Below, in pieces: positions 28,574 to 37,536 of a DNA stretch of 64,000 nt; positions within the stretch are counted from its first letter, which is position 1; each line of letters opens with the position of its first letter. A model generated the notes under the pieces. It had not been told where the DNA came from. It worked only from the letters and a program-made list of their open reading frames with translations, and did no database searches. Source of the stretch: Pseudomonas quebecensis (GTDB lineage: Bacteria > Pseudomonadota > Gammaproteobacteria > Pseudomonadales > Pseudomonadaceae); assembly GCF_026410085.1 (NCBI RefSeq), contig NZ_CP112866.1, positions 5,021,001-5,085,000 of the forward strand, read 5' to 3'. The translations under genes were made by a program, and so were the position numbers.

Positions 28574-29172
28574 TGCTCGACAAATACGGGGTGGGCCAGG
28601 ACCCGTACTGCTACCCCGGTAGCAGCGTCCTGCGCAACCGCCTCGATTTGCTCGACGAACAACGCCTGCACCAGGCCGAGCGGGAACTATCCGAAATCGC
28701 GGTAGGCAGCCTCCCGCTCTTCCCGCCGCCCTACGACCTCGAACGCCTGCAGTACATCCACCGGACGCTGTTCGGCGACATCTACGACTGGGCCGGTGAA
28801 CTGCGCAGCGTCAACATCCGAAAAGGCGACACCCTGTTCTGCACCCCGGAACGCATCCAACCGGAAGCGGCGAAGATCATTCGGCACATGGAAGATGCAA
28901 ACTGGTTTGTGGGCGCGAGCCAAGCCGAACTGGTGACGCAGGTTGCCGAGGCGTATGGCGACCTCAACGTGATCCACCCGTTCCGCGAAGGCAACGGCCG
29001 GGCGCAGCGGATTTTGTTCGAGCAAATCATCGTCAATGCAGGGTTTTCAGTGAACTGGTGGCTGGTCAAACACGCGGCGTGGATACCGGCGAATATTGAT
29101 GCGGTGGCGTGTGATTATCGGGGGTTGGAGGCGATTTTTGAGCGGTGTATCAGCAGGCCTGTAAGGCAGTGA
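28573..29172 (+). CDS. fic: Fic-family AMPylating toxin
   Basis: A 199-residue Fic protein with the complete active site HPFREGNGR at 135-143, including the catalytic H135. The flap region TLFGDIYDWAGELRSVNIRKG is near 65-85. Fic enzymes transfer AMP to target hydroxyls; in E. coli FicT the targets include DNA gyrase and topoisomerase IV. There is no internal inhibitory helix at either end, consistent with a class I protein restrained by YhfG. The stop codon runs into a repeat element. Confidence 0.92.
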   Translation: MLDKYGVGQDPYCYPGSSVLRNRLDLLDEQRLHQAERELSEIAVGSLPLFPPPYDLERLQYIHRTLFGDIYDWAGELRSVNIRKGDTLFCTPERIQPEAAKIIRHMEDANWFVGASQAELVTQVAEAYGDLNVIHPFREGNGRAQRILFEQIIVNAGFSVNWWLVKHAAWIPANIDAVACDYRGLEAIFERCISRPVRQ

Positions 29173-29259
29173 TCGTTCCTCACGCGCTGCGTGGGTCCTC
29201 GGCACGGGTGACGCAGAGCGTCACGGGATGCATTCCCACGCGGGAGCGTGGGAACGATC
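29171..29259. repeat. Large inverted intergenic repeat element
   Basis: Bounded by GATCGTTCC and GGAACGATC, with inner palindromes (CACGCGCTGCGTG, GTGACGCAGAGCGTCAC, CCCACGCGGGAGCGTGGG). This is a recognisable dispersed repeat of fluorescent pseudomonads. It begins at the last two bases of fic. Confidence 0.75.
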
Positions 29260-29316
29260 TGAAACAGCCTTTGCCTGTATTGCACCATTGCACCGCACCC
29301 ACCTATAGTTCGCCCC

Positions 29317-29443
29317 TCGCTGCAAAATCAGCGATCGGGTTTGGTCACCCGATTACAGAGATCGCATACGCACCCTCAGATGTCGTAGGCACTTACGTGC
29401 CCACACGCTTCATGGCGGCTGTGTTTGGGACGCCTTCGGGCGT
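29317..29443 (+). promoter_or_regulatory. Four-hairpin structured leader element
   Basis: Four successive perfect hairpins on the plus strand: TCGCTG/CAGCGA (29317-29334), TCGGGT/ACCCGA (29335-29352), GGCAC/GTGCC with a TTAC loop (29388-29401), and ACGCC/GGCGT with a TTCG tetraloop (29430-29443). The pattern looks like a structured RNA leader. From memory, similar leaders precede small DUF3077/DUF6124-type genes in pseudomonads. Here only a remnant gene follows. Confidence 0.5.
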
Positions 29444-29466
29444 GCCGGGTGATCCCTGCCGGTTGA

Positions 29467-29673
29467 CCAACCTGGACACAGTCCGCCGCCCACCAACGCA
29501 TCCGCGCAGCTACGGACCTGCTGGAAACCTTCTCCTGCCTGACCTTCGAACACGCCAACCTCAAAGACATCTCCCACATCACCAACGCCTTGTACCTGCT
29601 CGTCCAGGACGGCTGTGATTTGTTGGAAGCGGCGCAACATGTACAGCTGCAACCCGAACAACCGCAAATCTAA
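29467..29673 (+). pseudogene. Remnant of a small helical protein gene, start lost
   Basis: The frame from after the TGA at 29464 to the TAA at 29671 encodes a plausible helical C-terminus (TDLLETFSCLTFEHANLKDI, then ALYLLVQDGCDLLEAAQHV). No ATG, GTG or TTG with a ribosome site exists before it. The segment resembles the helical C-terminal end of small DUF3077/DUF6124-type Pseudomonas proteins. It sits directly behind the structured leader, as if a deletion removed the 5' coding part. The family assignment is tentative. Confidence 0.45.
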
Positions 29674-29685
29674 GCAACACGCTTT

Positions 29686-29780
29686 GAGCGAGCTTGCTCG
29701 CGAAAATCGTCAACGATCGCGCGGTAAACCAGAAGAAACGCGGCGTCCTTGAGTTTTTCGCGAGCAAGCTCGCTCCTACA
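29686..29780. repeat. REPIN-like pair of inverted REP elements
   Basis: GAGCGAGCTTGCTCGCG and the inverted CGCGAGCAAGCTCGCTC about 50 bases apart. Each is itself a palindrome. This is the architecture of REP doublets mobilised by RAYT transposases; no RAYT gene is in the window. The rest of the gap to 29890 holds nothing I can name. Confidence 0.7.
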
Positions 29781-29890
29781 AACCACAAATTCCGGAAACG
29801 GTTGTAGGAAACCTCCAAACACAGCGACATCCCCTTCCCAAACTGCTCCAAACACCCGCTTGACCCTCTACAGAAGTTACCCGTAGCTGA

Positions 29891-30400
29891 ATGAAAATAG
29901 CGCGGTCTCAACTTTCTCGGCAGAAACCTGTGAACATCGAAAGGACTCAACACATCGGCCACTATGGCGTCATCTTCACAGTGATTCGCTTCACTGTAGT
30001 GCCTGACAATCGGCATGCTTTGGCCAATCTATGCCTGCTTGAAACAAAAACGGCAGCGCGACAAGTGCGCGATCAGATAAGTGGGCTGTACGAAAAAATG
30101 CTGGCCAGAGACTTGCCAAGCAAAATGGCGGTCGCGATTTCCCATCCTTTGAGACGGAATCAGGCCGATCGGTTAAACGACCAAAACGTGCTCATCAAAA
30201 ACATAATCTCCGGAGCGGTTAAAGCATCGGGGATTGCCATTTCAACCGTAACCGCGGGCTTCGTTGGAGATTCGATTTTCGGCAAGCTTCGTAGATATCA
30301 CGCTGGAGACATCATCATCGGTCTGGATGCCAGTGTGAGCGGAGGCATAGGACCTCAGCGGTCAACACTCTCAATGCATGTCTACTCAGACGAGTCTTAG
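29891..30400 (+). CDS. Hypothetical protein, low-GC accessory gene
   Basis: A 169-residue protein I do not recognise. The N-terminal half is basic (MKIARSQLSRQKPVNIERTQ, later DLPSKMAVAISHPLRRNQADR). The C-terminal half has small-residue-rich stretches (IISGAVKASGIAISTVTAGFVGDSIFG and IIIGLDASVSGG). No signal peptide is evident. Base composition is less GC-rich than the surroundings, which suggests horizontal origin. It overlaps or abuts the next gene, so the two probably form one unit. The ATG at 29891 has no clear ribosome site. Confidence 0.55.
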   Translation: MKIARSQLSRQKPVNIERTQHIGHYGVIFTVIRFTVVPDNRHALANLCLLETKTAARQVRDQISGLYEKMLARDLPSKMAVAISHPLRRNQADRLNDQNVLIKNIISGAVKASGIAISTVTAGFVGDSIFGKLRRYHAGDIIIGLDASVSGGIGPQRSTLSMHVYSDES

Positions 30401-30404
30401 TGAC

Positions 30405-31034
30405 ATGGCCCTTTACCTTCAATCCGCTTCCTTTCTCATTATCTATTTGGTGCTGCACTACCAAATCACAGACCCCATGCTCAGAAAGCACTTCGCAGTC
30501 ACATTTATTACAATAGGCCTTATTTTGACGTTCCTACTACCCTATGTAGCGGTGATCCTCAGAATGCCCCTGCTACCTGTCTTTGTATTCTTAATAGGCT
30601 TGGCGCTCTTCATCACTCGAAACAAATACCGCCTCCAACGCAACCAGCCCCTTCATCCACTCCTGCGTGCCCCCACCATGAACCTCGCCCCGAACCTCCC
30701 CGAAGACCCCGTGATGCAGCAACTCCTGCAGCTGCTGCACGAAGAAATCGGCCTGCCGAAACACAAGACCATCCGCCTGCAAACCTCACTTAATTTCGAC
30801 CTGGGCTGTGACGGCAGTGAAGCCAAGCAGCTCATGGAAAAACTGGAGCAGGAGTTCGCCCTCGACCTGGGCGACTACGACACTTATCGCTACTTCAACC
30901 CGCCGGTCTTTGACGTGTTCCTCAAGCGTCGCAGCAAAGGGCATGGCGACAAGGTCCCACTGACTATCGGTATGCTCTACCTGGCCATCAAAACTCACAG
31001 CTGGGACACGCAGACCTTGGAAAATCTGAGCTGA
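30405..31034 (+). CDS. Membrane protein with C-terminal DUF1493 acyl-carrier-like domain
   Basis: About 209 residues from the ATG at 30405, directly after the previous stop (an upstream ATG at 30378 would overlap it by 23 bases). Two or three hydrophobic helices lie in residues 5-75. The C-terminal 100 residues match DUF1493: LNFDLGCDGSEAKQLMEKLEQEFALDL, then YDTYRYFNPP, an acyl-carrier-like fold. The serine after DG sits where carrier proteins have the phosphopantetheine serine, but the motif is not classical. The membrane half is AT-richer than the DUF1493 half. Function unknown. Confidence 0.65.
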   Translation: MALYLQSASFLIIYLVLHYQITDPMLRKHFAVTFITIGLILTFLLPYVAVILRMPLLPVFVFLIGLALFITRNKYRLQRNQPLHPLLRAPTMNLAPNLPEDPVMQQLLQLLHEEIGLPKHKTIRLQTSLNFDLGCDGSEAKQLMEKLEQEFALDLGDYDTYRYFNPPVFDVFLKRRSKGHGDKVPLTIGMLYLAIKTHSWDTQTLENLS

Positions 31035-31092
31035 GCGCTAAAACACTTAGCCTTCCGACACGGATATCCGCTTCAGCCTGACGCCGCCCATA

Positions 31093-31122
31093 AAAAAGCC
31101 GCCCACAAAGGGGCGGCTTTTT
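31093..31122. terminator. Bidirectional rho-independent terminator
   Basis: AAAAAGCCGCCC, a six-base loop, GGGCGGCTTTTT. It serves both the DUF1493 gene (plus strand) and pckA (minus strand). Confidence 0.92.
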
Positions 31123-31137
31123 CACAGCGGCCGAATC

Positions 31138-32746
<1,609 letters not shown>

Positions 32747-32858
32747 CGCGAAAAAAGTGGGCCGGATTATGCCAGAAAAGCCCAAAAAGAGTAGGGCCCT
32801 CCCGTCAGAACAGCGCTAATACGGCAATCGACAGGTGATTTACCTGTGCTTAAACGTT

Positions 32859-33761
32859 TTAGTGTCGGGTACCGGAAGGGGTGTCGACGCCTGCGCCAGC
32901 GAACAATTGGGCGACATCAGCGGCATCGAACAGATAGCGCTGGTTGCAGAATTGGCAGTCGATCTCGATAGTGCCGCCGTGTTCCACCACCAGATTCTGC
33001 GCATCTTCCAGTCCCAGGCTGACCAAGGCGTTCGCCGAACGCTCGCGGGAGCAGCTGCAACGGAAGCGCAGGCCCTGCGCGTCAAACAGCCGCACGGCTT
33101 CCTCGTGGTACAGACGATGGAGAATGGTTTCGTTGTCCAGGCCCAGCAGCTCTTCGGCTTTCAGGGTGTCGGCCAGGGCGATGGTATGGCGCCAGCTTTC
33201 CGCACGATCGTCGTCGTCCTTGATGCGATCGGCCGGCAATTGCTGCAACAGCATGCCCCGGGCGCGTTTACCGTCGGCGTTGAGCCAGAACTTGGTGCCC
33301 ACCTGCTGGGACATTACGAAATAGTTGGTGAAACATTCCGACAATGTCTTGCCATCGAGGTCGACGATGCCCTGGTAGCGCTGGCCCTGAGTCGGATCGA
33401 CGGTGAGCGCCAATACGCCGTTGGGCATCAGGTCCGACAAGGTTGCGTCTGCGGCGATCAGGGCGGCGTCGTAGCGGGCCAGGCCGCGAATGTCGCGCTC
33501 GCTGGAACATTCGATCATCAACAGCGGAATCGGGCCTTCGGAACGCGCCTGCAGGATCAGCAAACCATCGAACTTCATGGTGCCCACCAGCAAAGCCGCC
33601 GCGGCCATCAGTTCGCCCAGCAGTTGCGCGACCGGTTCTGGATAAGCGTGCTTGGCGAGGACTTCGGCATAGCTGAGCTCCAGCGACACCAGTTCGCCGC
33701 GCGCGTCGCTGTCGTCGAAGATGAAGCGTTGGGTGAAGTCGTTATGCGGCAAATCAGTCAT
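32859..33761 (-). CDS. hslO: Redox-regulated chaperone Hsp33
   Basis: A 300-residue holdase that is activated when its zinc is lost on oxidation. The four zinc cysteines are C235 and C237 (CSC) and C269 and C272 (CQFC), the exact CxC...CxxC pattern. The ATG at 33761 ([13 protein letters not shown]) is chosen because the family begins there; the frame is open further upstream. It lies upstream of pckA on the same strand, separated by 179 bases. Confidence 0.95.
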   Translation of the reverse strand: MTDLPHNDFTQRFIFDDSDARGELVSLELSYAEVLAKHAYPEPVAQLLGELMAAAALLVGTMKFDGLLILQARSEGPIPLLMIECSSERDIRGLARYDAALIAADATLSDLMPNGVLALTVDPTQGQRYQGIVDLDGKTLSECFTNYFVMSQQVGTKFWLNADGKRARGMLLQQLPADRIKDDDDRAESWRHTIALADTLKAEELLGLDNETILHRLYHEEAVRLFDAQGLRFRCSCSRERSANALVSLGLEDAQNLVVEHGGTIEIDCQFCNQRYLFDAADVAQLFAGAGVDTPSGTRH

Positions 33762-33865
33762 AGGTCTGGGTATCTGAAGTGATGACAAAATGGTTACAAA
33801 GTTTATAAAATTAAACGCTTTGGCACCAAATTGGTGCGATTTCACAGAGCGAAGAGGGACAGTTT

Positions 33866-34669
33866 ATGAACAATCCGGGTTTGTTCCAAGCCAAGTGGAA
33901 CCTCGGGGGGTGGGCGCTGTGCAATCTGATCGCCGTCGGGCTGCTGTGTTTCTGGCTGTGGCCCACGGGGCAGATGCTCTGCGTGGCTTTCGACGAATGG
34001 CTGTTCCATCTGCTCAATGATCCACTGGCCAGCAGCTCAGCCTGGCTGCATCTATGGGCCGTGGCAAGCCTGCGCCCGTTCGATGCAGTGGTCGGTGTGA
34101 TTCTGCTGGCCCTGCTCATTCGCGGCGACTGGGTATTCAAGGCGTTGCAGGTACGCCAGGCGTTTTTCGGTTTCATCGGCATTCTGCTGCTGTTGCTGTT
34201 TATCCGCATGCTGTTTTCCAAGCTCGCGGCGCAGATGGGTTGGCAGCACAGTAGCCCGTCGATGGTGATCAGCGGCGCCATTCAGATGAGCGATTATTTC
34301 CCCGGCCTGGAAAAAACCTGGGAATTGAAGGACCGCTCAAGCCAGAGTTTTCCGGGTGATCATGCCTCAGTGCTGCTGATCTGGGGGATGTTCATGAGCG
34401 TATTTGCCAAGCGCGTCGGCCAGATACTGGTCATTTGGGGCTTGGCGTTGTTGTTCATGATGCCGCGCCTGGTCGCCGGCGCGCACTGGGGCCAGGACGA
34501 CTATATCGGCGGTGTGCTGCTGGCGCTGCTGGCATTAGGCTGGGGGTACTACACGCCGTTTGCGGCGAAGGTGTCGGGGGTGTTGATGCGGGTGACAGCA
34601 CCGTTGTTCAGGTTGCTTGGTAAACTGCCATTGATTGGTCGATTGAGCGTCATGCGCACAGCCTCTTAA
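33866..34669 (+). CDS. PAP2-family membrane phosphatase
   Basis: A 267-residue integral membrane protein with about six helices. The phosphatase motifs are visible: KDRSSQSFPGDHAS (motif 2, PGDH) near 152-165 and RLVAGAHWGQD (motif 3) near 197-207. PAP2 enzymes dephosphorylate undecaprenyl pyrophosphate or phosphatidic acid, or transfer phosphate to lipid A; the substrate is not evident here. Divergent from hslO with a 104-base gap. Confidence 0.85.
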   Translation: MNNPGLFQAKWNLGGWALCNLIAVGLLCFWLWPTGQMLCVAFDEWLFHLLNDPLASSSAWLHLWAVASLRPFDAVVGVILLALLIRGDWVFKALQVRQAFFGFIGILLLLLFIRMLFSKLAAQMGWQHSSPSMVISGAIQMSDYFPGLEKTWELKDRSSQSFPGDHASVLLIWGMFMSVFAKRVGQILVIWGLALLFMMPRLVAGAHWGQDDYIGGVLLALLALGWGYYTPFAAKVSGVLMRVTAPLFRLLGKLPLIGRLSVMRTAS

Positions 34670-34681
34670 CGCCGCAGGCCT

Positions 34682-34709
34682 AATGTGGAGGGCTTGCTCC
34701 CCCCACATT
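34682..34709. repeat. REP-type palindrome
   Basis: AATGTGGAGGG ... CCCCCCACATT between convergent genes, a slightly degenerate member of the 18893 family. Confidence 0.6.
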
Positions 34710-34738
34710 GACCGCGTCTTAACGAGGGTTGTACGCAA

Positions 34739-35146
34739 TCAGTCATCACTGCCGCTGCCGCGAAACTTGAACAAATCGCGGCGCTGTTTCTTGCTCGGCT
34801 TGCCATCAGTGGTCATCCCGGTGGCACCCGCCTTGCGCATGGCTGCCGCATTTTCGCGCTTGGCAATGCTCGCTTCGGTTTCGGTGTACAGCGCCTGTGC
34901 TTCGGGTGCGCCACGGCGCACGATGGAAAGTGCCTGGACCACGACGGTCTTCTCGTCAAAACCTATCCGAATCTGCAACTCATCACCGACACGTGGCTCT
35001 TTGCCCGGTTTACAGCGCTCGCCTCGATGATGCACCTTGCCGCTCTCAATGGCGGCCTTGGCCAAGGCACGTGTTTTAAAAAAACGCGCCGCCCATAGCC
35101 ACTTGTCCAAACGGACCTTTTCTTCCTCTTCCTGCTTTTGAGCCAC
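34739..35146 (-). CDS. hslR: Ribosome-associated heat shock protein Hsp15
   Basis: A 135-residue protein with an S4 RNA-binding domain (VRLDKWLWAARFFKTRALAKAAIESGKV near 11-38), followed by a basic tail (GKPSKKQRRDLFKFRG). It binds stalled 50S subunits carrying nascent chains. The GTG at 35146 is chosen: GAGGAA lies six bases upstream and the family starts (M)AQKQ or similar. Longer in-frame ATGs lack support. Confidence 0.9.
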   Translation of the reverse strand: MAQKQEEEEKVRLDKWLWAARFFKTRALAKAAIESGKVHHRGERCKPGKEPRVGDELQIRIGFDEKTVVVQALSIVRRGAPEAQALYTETEASIAKRENAAAMRKAGATGMTTDGKPSKKQRRDLFKFRGSGSDD

Positions 35147-35262
35147 TTGAATTCCTCGCTTTGAAAAATGTCGCAACTTTACCGTTGAAACCCTTCGACG
35201 CATAAATCCCAAGGCTCACCTAAGATACGCCAGGTAGCACCCCGTTTTCGCGAGGATACGCC

Positions 35263-36042
35263 GTGACCGACTTCCCCATTTCACTCACCTCGCCGGGCCA
35301 ACGGTGCGTGGGCTGCCAGCAGAGCGAACCCCTCGGGTTCGATTTCGCGTTTGCCTACCAACCTATCGTAGACCTGCGGGACCATTCGATCTTCGCCAAC
35401 GAAGCGCTGGTGCGCGGCGTCAATGGCGAAGGCGCACTGTCGGTGCTGCAGCAGGTCAACGAAAGCAATCGCTATCGCTTCGACCAGCGCTGCCGCACCC
35501 AAGCCATTGCAGGCGCTGCGGCGCTGGGGATGCACACTCACCTGTCGATCAACTTCATGCCCAATGCCGTGTATCGCCCGGAGCTGTGTATTCGCAGCAC
35601 GCTGGAGGCTGCACGCGCGCACAATTTTCCGCTGGACCGGCTGATTTTCGAAACACTGGAGAGCGAGCACGTAGATAACTATCGCCATTTGACCAATATT
35701 CTGCGTGAATACCGCCAATTCGGCTTCAAGACCGCCATCGACGATTTCGGCGCGGGCTATTCGGGGCTGAATCTGCTGGCCGATTTCCAACCTGACTTGA
35801 TCAAGCTTGATATGGCGCTCATTCGCGATGTCGACAAGGATCGCGTCCGCCAGGTAATCGTCCGGGGGATTGTCACAATCTGTGAGCAGTTGGGCGTTAC
35901 TGTCATCGCCGAAGGTATCGAAAGTGCCGGGGAGCGAGACTTCCTGTCCGACTGTGGAATATTTCTGATGCAAGGCTATTGGTTCGCCAGGCCCGCATTC
36001 AATGCTTTGGCCAAGATTCCTTCCCAGGCCTGGGCGAATTGA
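35263..36042 (+). CDS. rimA: EAL-domain cyclic-di-GMP phosphodiesterase RimA
   Basis: A 259-residue EAL protein with almost no extra domain. Catalytic and metal residues are all present: EALVRG near 47-52, INFMPN, FETLESE, IDDFGAGYS, KLD, AEGIES and QGYWFARP. Active hydrolysis of c-di-GMP is therefore likely. The start is GTG at 35263 with GAGGA upstream. The gene heads an operon with rimB and rimK; in P. fluorescens SBW25, RimA is reported to tune RimK activity through c-di-GMP. Confidence 0.92.
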   Translation: MTDFPISLTSPGQRCVGCQQSEPLGFDFAFAYQPIVDLRDHSIFANEALVRGVNGEGALSVLQQVNESNRYRFDQRCRTQAIAGAAALGMHTHLSINFMPNAVYRPELCIRSTLEAARAHNFPLDRLIFETLESEHVDNYRHLTNILREYRQFGFKTAIDDFGAGYSGLNLLADFQPDLIKLDMALIRDVDKDRVRQVIVRGIVTICEQLGVTVIAEGIESAGERDFLSDCGIFLMQGYWFARPAFNALAKIPSQAWAN

Positions 36043-36055
36043 CCGGTTACCCATA

Positions 36056-36538
36056 TTGAAGACATTTGACCATTTGACCGTTGTGGGTCTGCGTGAGTGG
36101 GTGGCCCTTCCCGACCTGGGAGTGGCAGGGCTGCGCGCGAAGATTGATACGGGTGCCAGCACTTCCAGCCTGCACGCCACCGACATTGAGCCATTCGAGC
36201 GCGACGGCGAAAAGTGGGTGCGTTTTACCGCACACCTGGGCAGCGTTGTGCAACTGCGCCATCGTCGCTGTGAAGCGCCCCTGGTGACGATGAAAACCAT
36301 CAAGAGCTCCAACGGCCATGCGCAGGTGCGTTATGTGATCAGCACCACGCTGGCGTTGGGTGATCGGGTATGGCGGGTGGAATTCACCCTGGCCTGCCGC
36401 AAAGCCATGCGTTACCGCCTGTTGCTGGGCTCCAAGGCGCTGATCGACGGCCAATTGGTGGTCAATCCCGGCGTCAAGTACGTTCAAGACAAGCCGGTGT
36501 TCCCGGTCTCTACTATTTCTGCCCCAGGTGCTGCATGA
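36056..36538 (+). CDS. rimB: Retropepsin-like aspartic protease RimB
   Basis: A 160-residue ATP-dependent zinc-protease-family (DUF785-like) protein with the aspartic-protease-like active site [12 protein letters not shown] (D31). The TTG at 36056 is taken as the start because the family begins MKTF(D/N)-LT. Upstream in-frame codons run through the end of rimA. RimB is reported to remove glutamate tails that RimK adds to ribosomal protein S6. It overlaps rimK by four bases. Confidence 0.9.
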   Translation: MKTFDHLTVVGLREWVALPDLGVAGLRAKIDTGASTSSLHATDIEPFERDGEKWVRFTAHLGSVVQLRHRRCEAPLVTMKTIKSSNGHAQVRYVISTTLALGDRVWRVEFTLACRKAMRYRLLLGSKALIDGQLVVNPGVKYVQDKPVFPVSTISAPGAA

Positions 36539-37440
36539 AGATTGCTGTGCTGTCGCGAAACCCGCGTCTGTATTCCACCCGCCGCCTGGTCGAGGCCGGC
36601 ACTGAACGTGGCCATGAAATGGTGGTGATCGACACGTTGCGTGCCTACATGAACATTGCCAGCCACAAGCCGCAAATTCACTACCGGGGCAAGCCTCTTG
36701 AGGGATTTGACGCGGTCATCCCGCGTATCGGGGCATCGGTGACGTTCTATGGCTGCGCCGTTTTACGGCAGTTTGAAATGATGGGGGTATTCCCGCTGAA
36801 CGAATCGGTTGCCATTGCGCGTTCGCGGGACAAACTGCGCTCGTTGCAATTGCTGTCTCGCCGGGGCATCGGCTTGCCGGTCACCGGTTTTGCCCATTCG
36901 CCCGACGACATCCCGGACTTGATCGAAATGGTCAACGGCGCACCGCTGGTGATCAAGGTATTAGAGGGCACGCAAGGCATCGGCGTGGTGCTGTGTGAAA
37001 CCGCCACCGCGGCCGAGTCGGTGATCGAGGCCTTCATGGGCCTCAAGCAGAACATCATGGTGCAGGAATACATCAAGGAAGCCGGCGGGGCGGACATCCG
37101 CTGCTTCGTGGTGGGCGACAAAGTCATCGCCGCCATGAAGCGCCAGGCCAAGCCGGGTGAGTTTCGCTCCAACCTGCACCGCGGCGGCAGTGCCAGCCTG
37201 ATCAAGATCACCCCGGAAGAACGCATGACCGCGCTGCGGGCGGCCAAGGTGATGGGCTTGGCGGTAGCGGGGGTGGATATCCTGCGTTCCAATCATGGGC
37301 CGCTGGTGATGGAGGTGAATTCCTCACCCGGCCTGGAAGGTATCGAGACCACCACCGGCAAGGATGTGGCGGGGATCATCATCCAGCATCTGGAAAAAAA
37401 CGGCGGGCCGAATATGACCAGGACAAAGGGCAAGGGTTAG
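36535..37440 (+). CDS. rimK: Ribosomal protein S6 glutamate ligase RimK
   Basis: A 301-residue ATP-grasp ligase that adds glutamates to the C-terminus of ribosomal protein S6. ATP-grasp elements are visible: [15 protein letters not shown] near 141-155, [21 protein letters not shown] near 180-200, and the metal-binding [14 protein letters not shown] near 258-271. The ATG at 36535 overlaps the rimB stop (ATGA). RimK activity changes the proteome and root colonisation in P. fluorescens. Confidence 0.94.
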   Translation: MKIAVLSRNPRLYSTRRLVEAGTERGHEMVVIDTLRAYMNIASHKPQIHYRGKPLEGFDAVIPRIGASVTFYGCAVLRQFEMMGVFPLNESVAIARSRDKLRSLQLLSRRGIGLPVTGFAHSPDDIPDLIEMVNGAPLVIKVLEGTQGIGVVLCETATAAESVIEAFMGLKQNIMVQEYIKEAGGADIRCFVVGDKVIAAMKRQAKPGEFRSNLHRGGSASLIKITPEERMTALRAAKVMGLAVAGVDILRSNHGPLVMEVNSSPGLEGIETTTGKDVAGIIIQHLEKNGGPNMTRTKGKG

Positions 37441-37454
37441 GGACGCCGCTGTTA

Positions 37455-37524
37455 GCTTCAAGCGATAAGCTGCAAGAAAGGGCAAAAGCTGTCGGCCTTT
37501 CGCTTGCGGCTTAAAGCTTGAAAC
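37455..37524. repeat. Imperfect inverted repeat between rimK and envZ
   Basis: A left arm with TTCAAGC, TAAGC, GCAAG and AAAGG, and a right arm with the complements CCTTT, CTTGC, GCTTA and GCTTGAA, around a 17-base loop. It lies between convergent genes and may end both transcripts. It looks like a dispersed Pseudomonas repeat rich in AAGCTGCAAG. Confidence 0.55.
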
Positions 37525-37536
37525 TTGCCGCTGTCT

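Noticed and set aside
29145..29618. A 157-residue plus-strand frame after fic
   Set aside because: It runs through the inverted repeat and the hairpin leader, so it is non-coding sequence read as protein.
35281..36312. A 343-residue minus-strand frame over rimA and rimB
   Set aside because: The plus-strand proteins have complete catalytic motifs; the minus frame does not.
37455..37524. The rimK-envZ repeat as a tRNA or small RNA gene
   Set aside because: It forms one long imperfect stem rather than a cloverleaf, lies between convergent genes, and has no sign of its own promoter.
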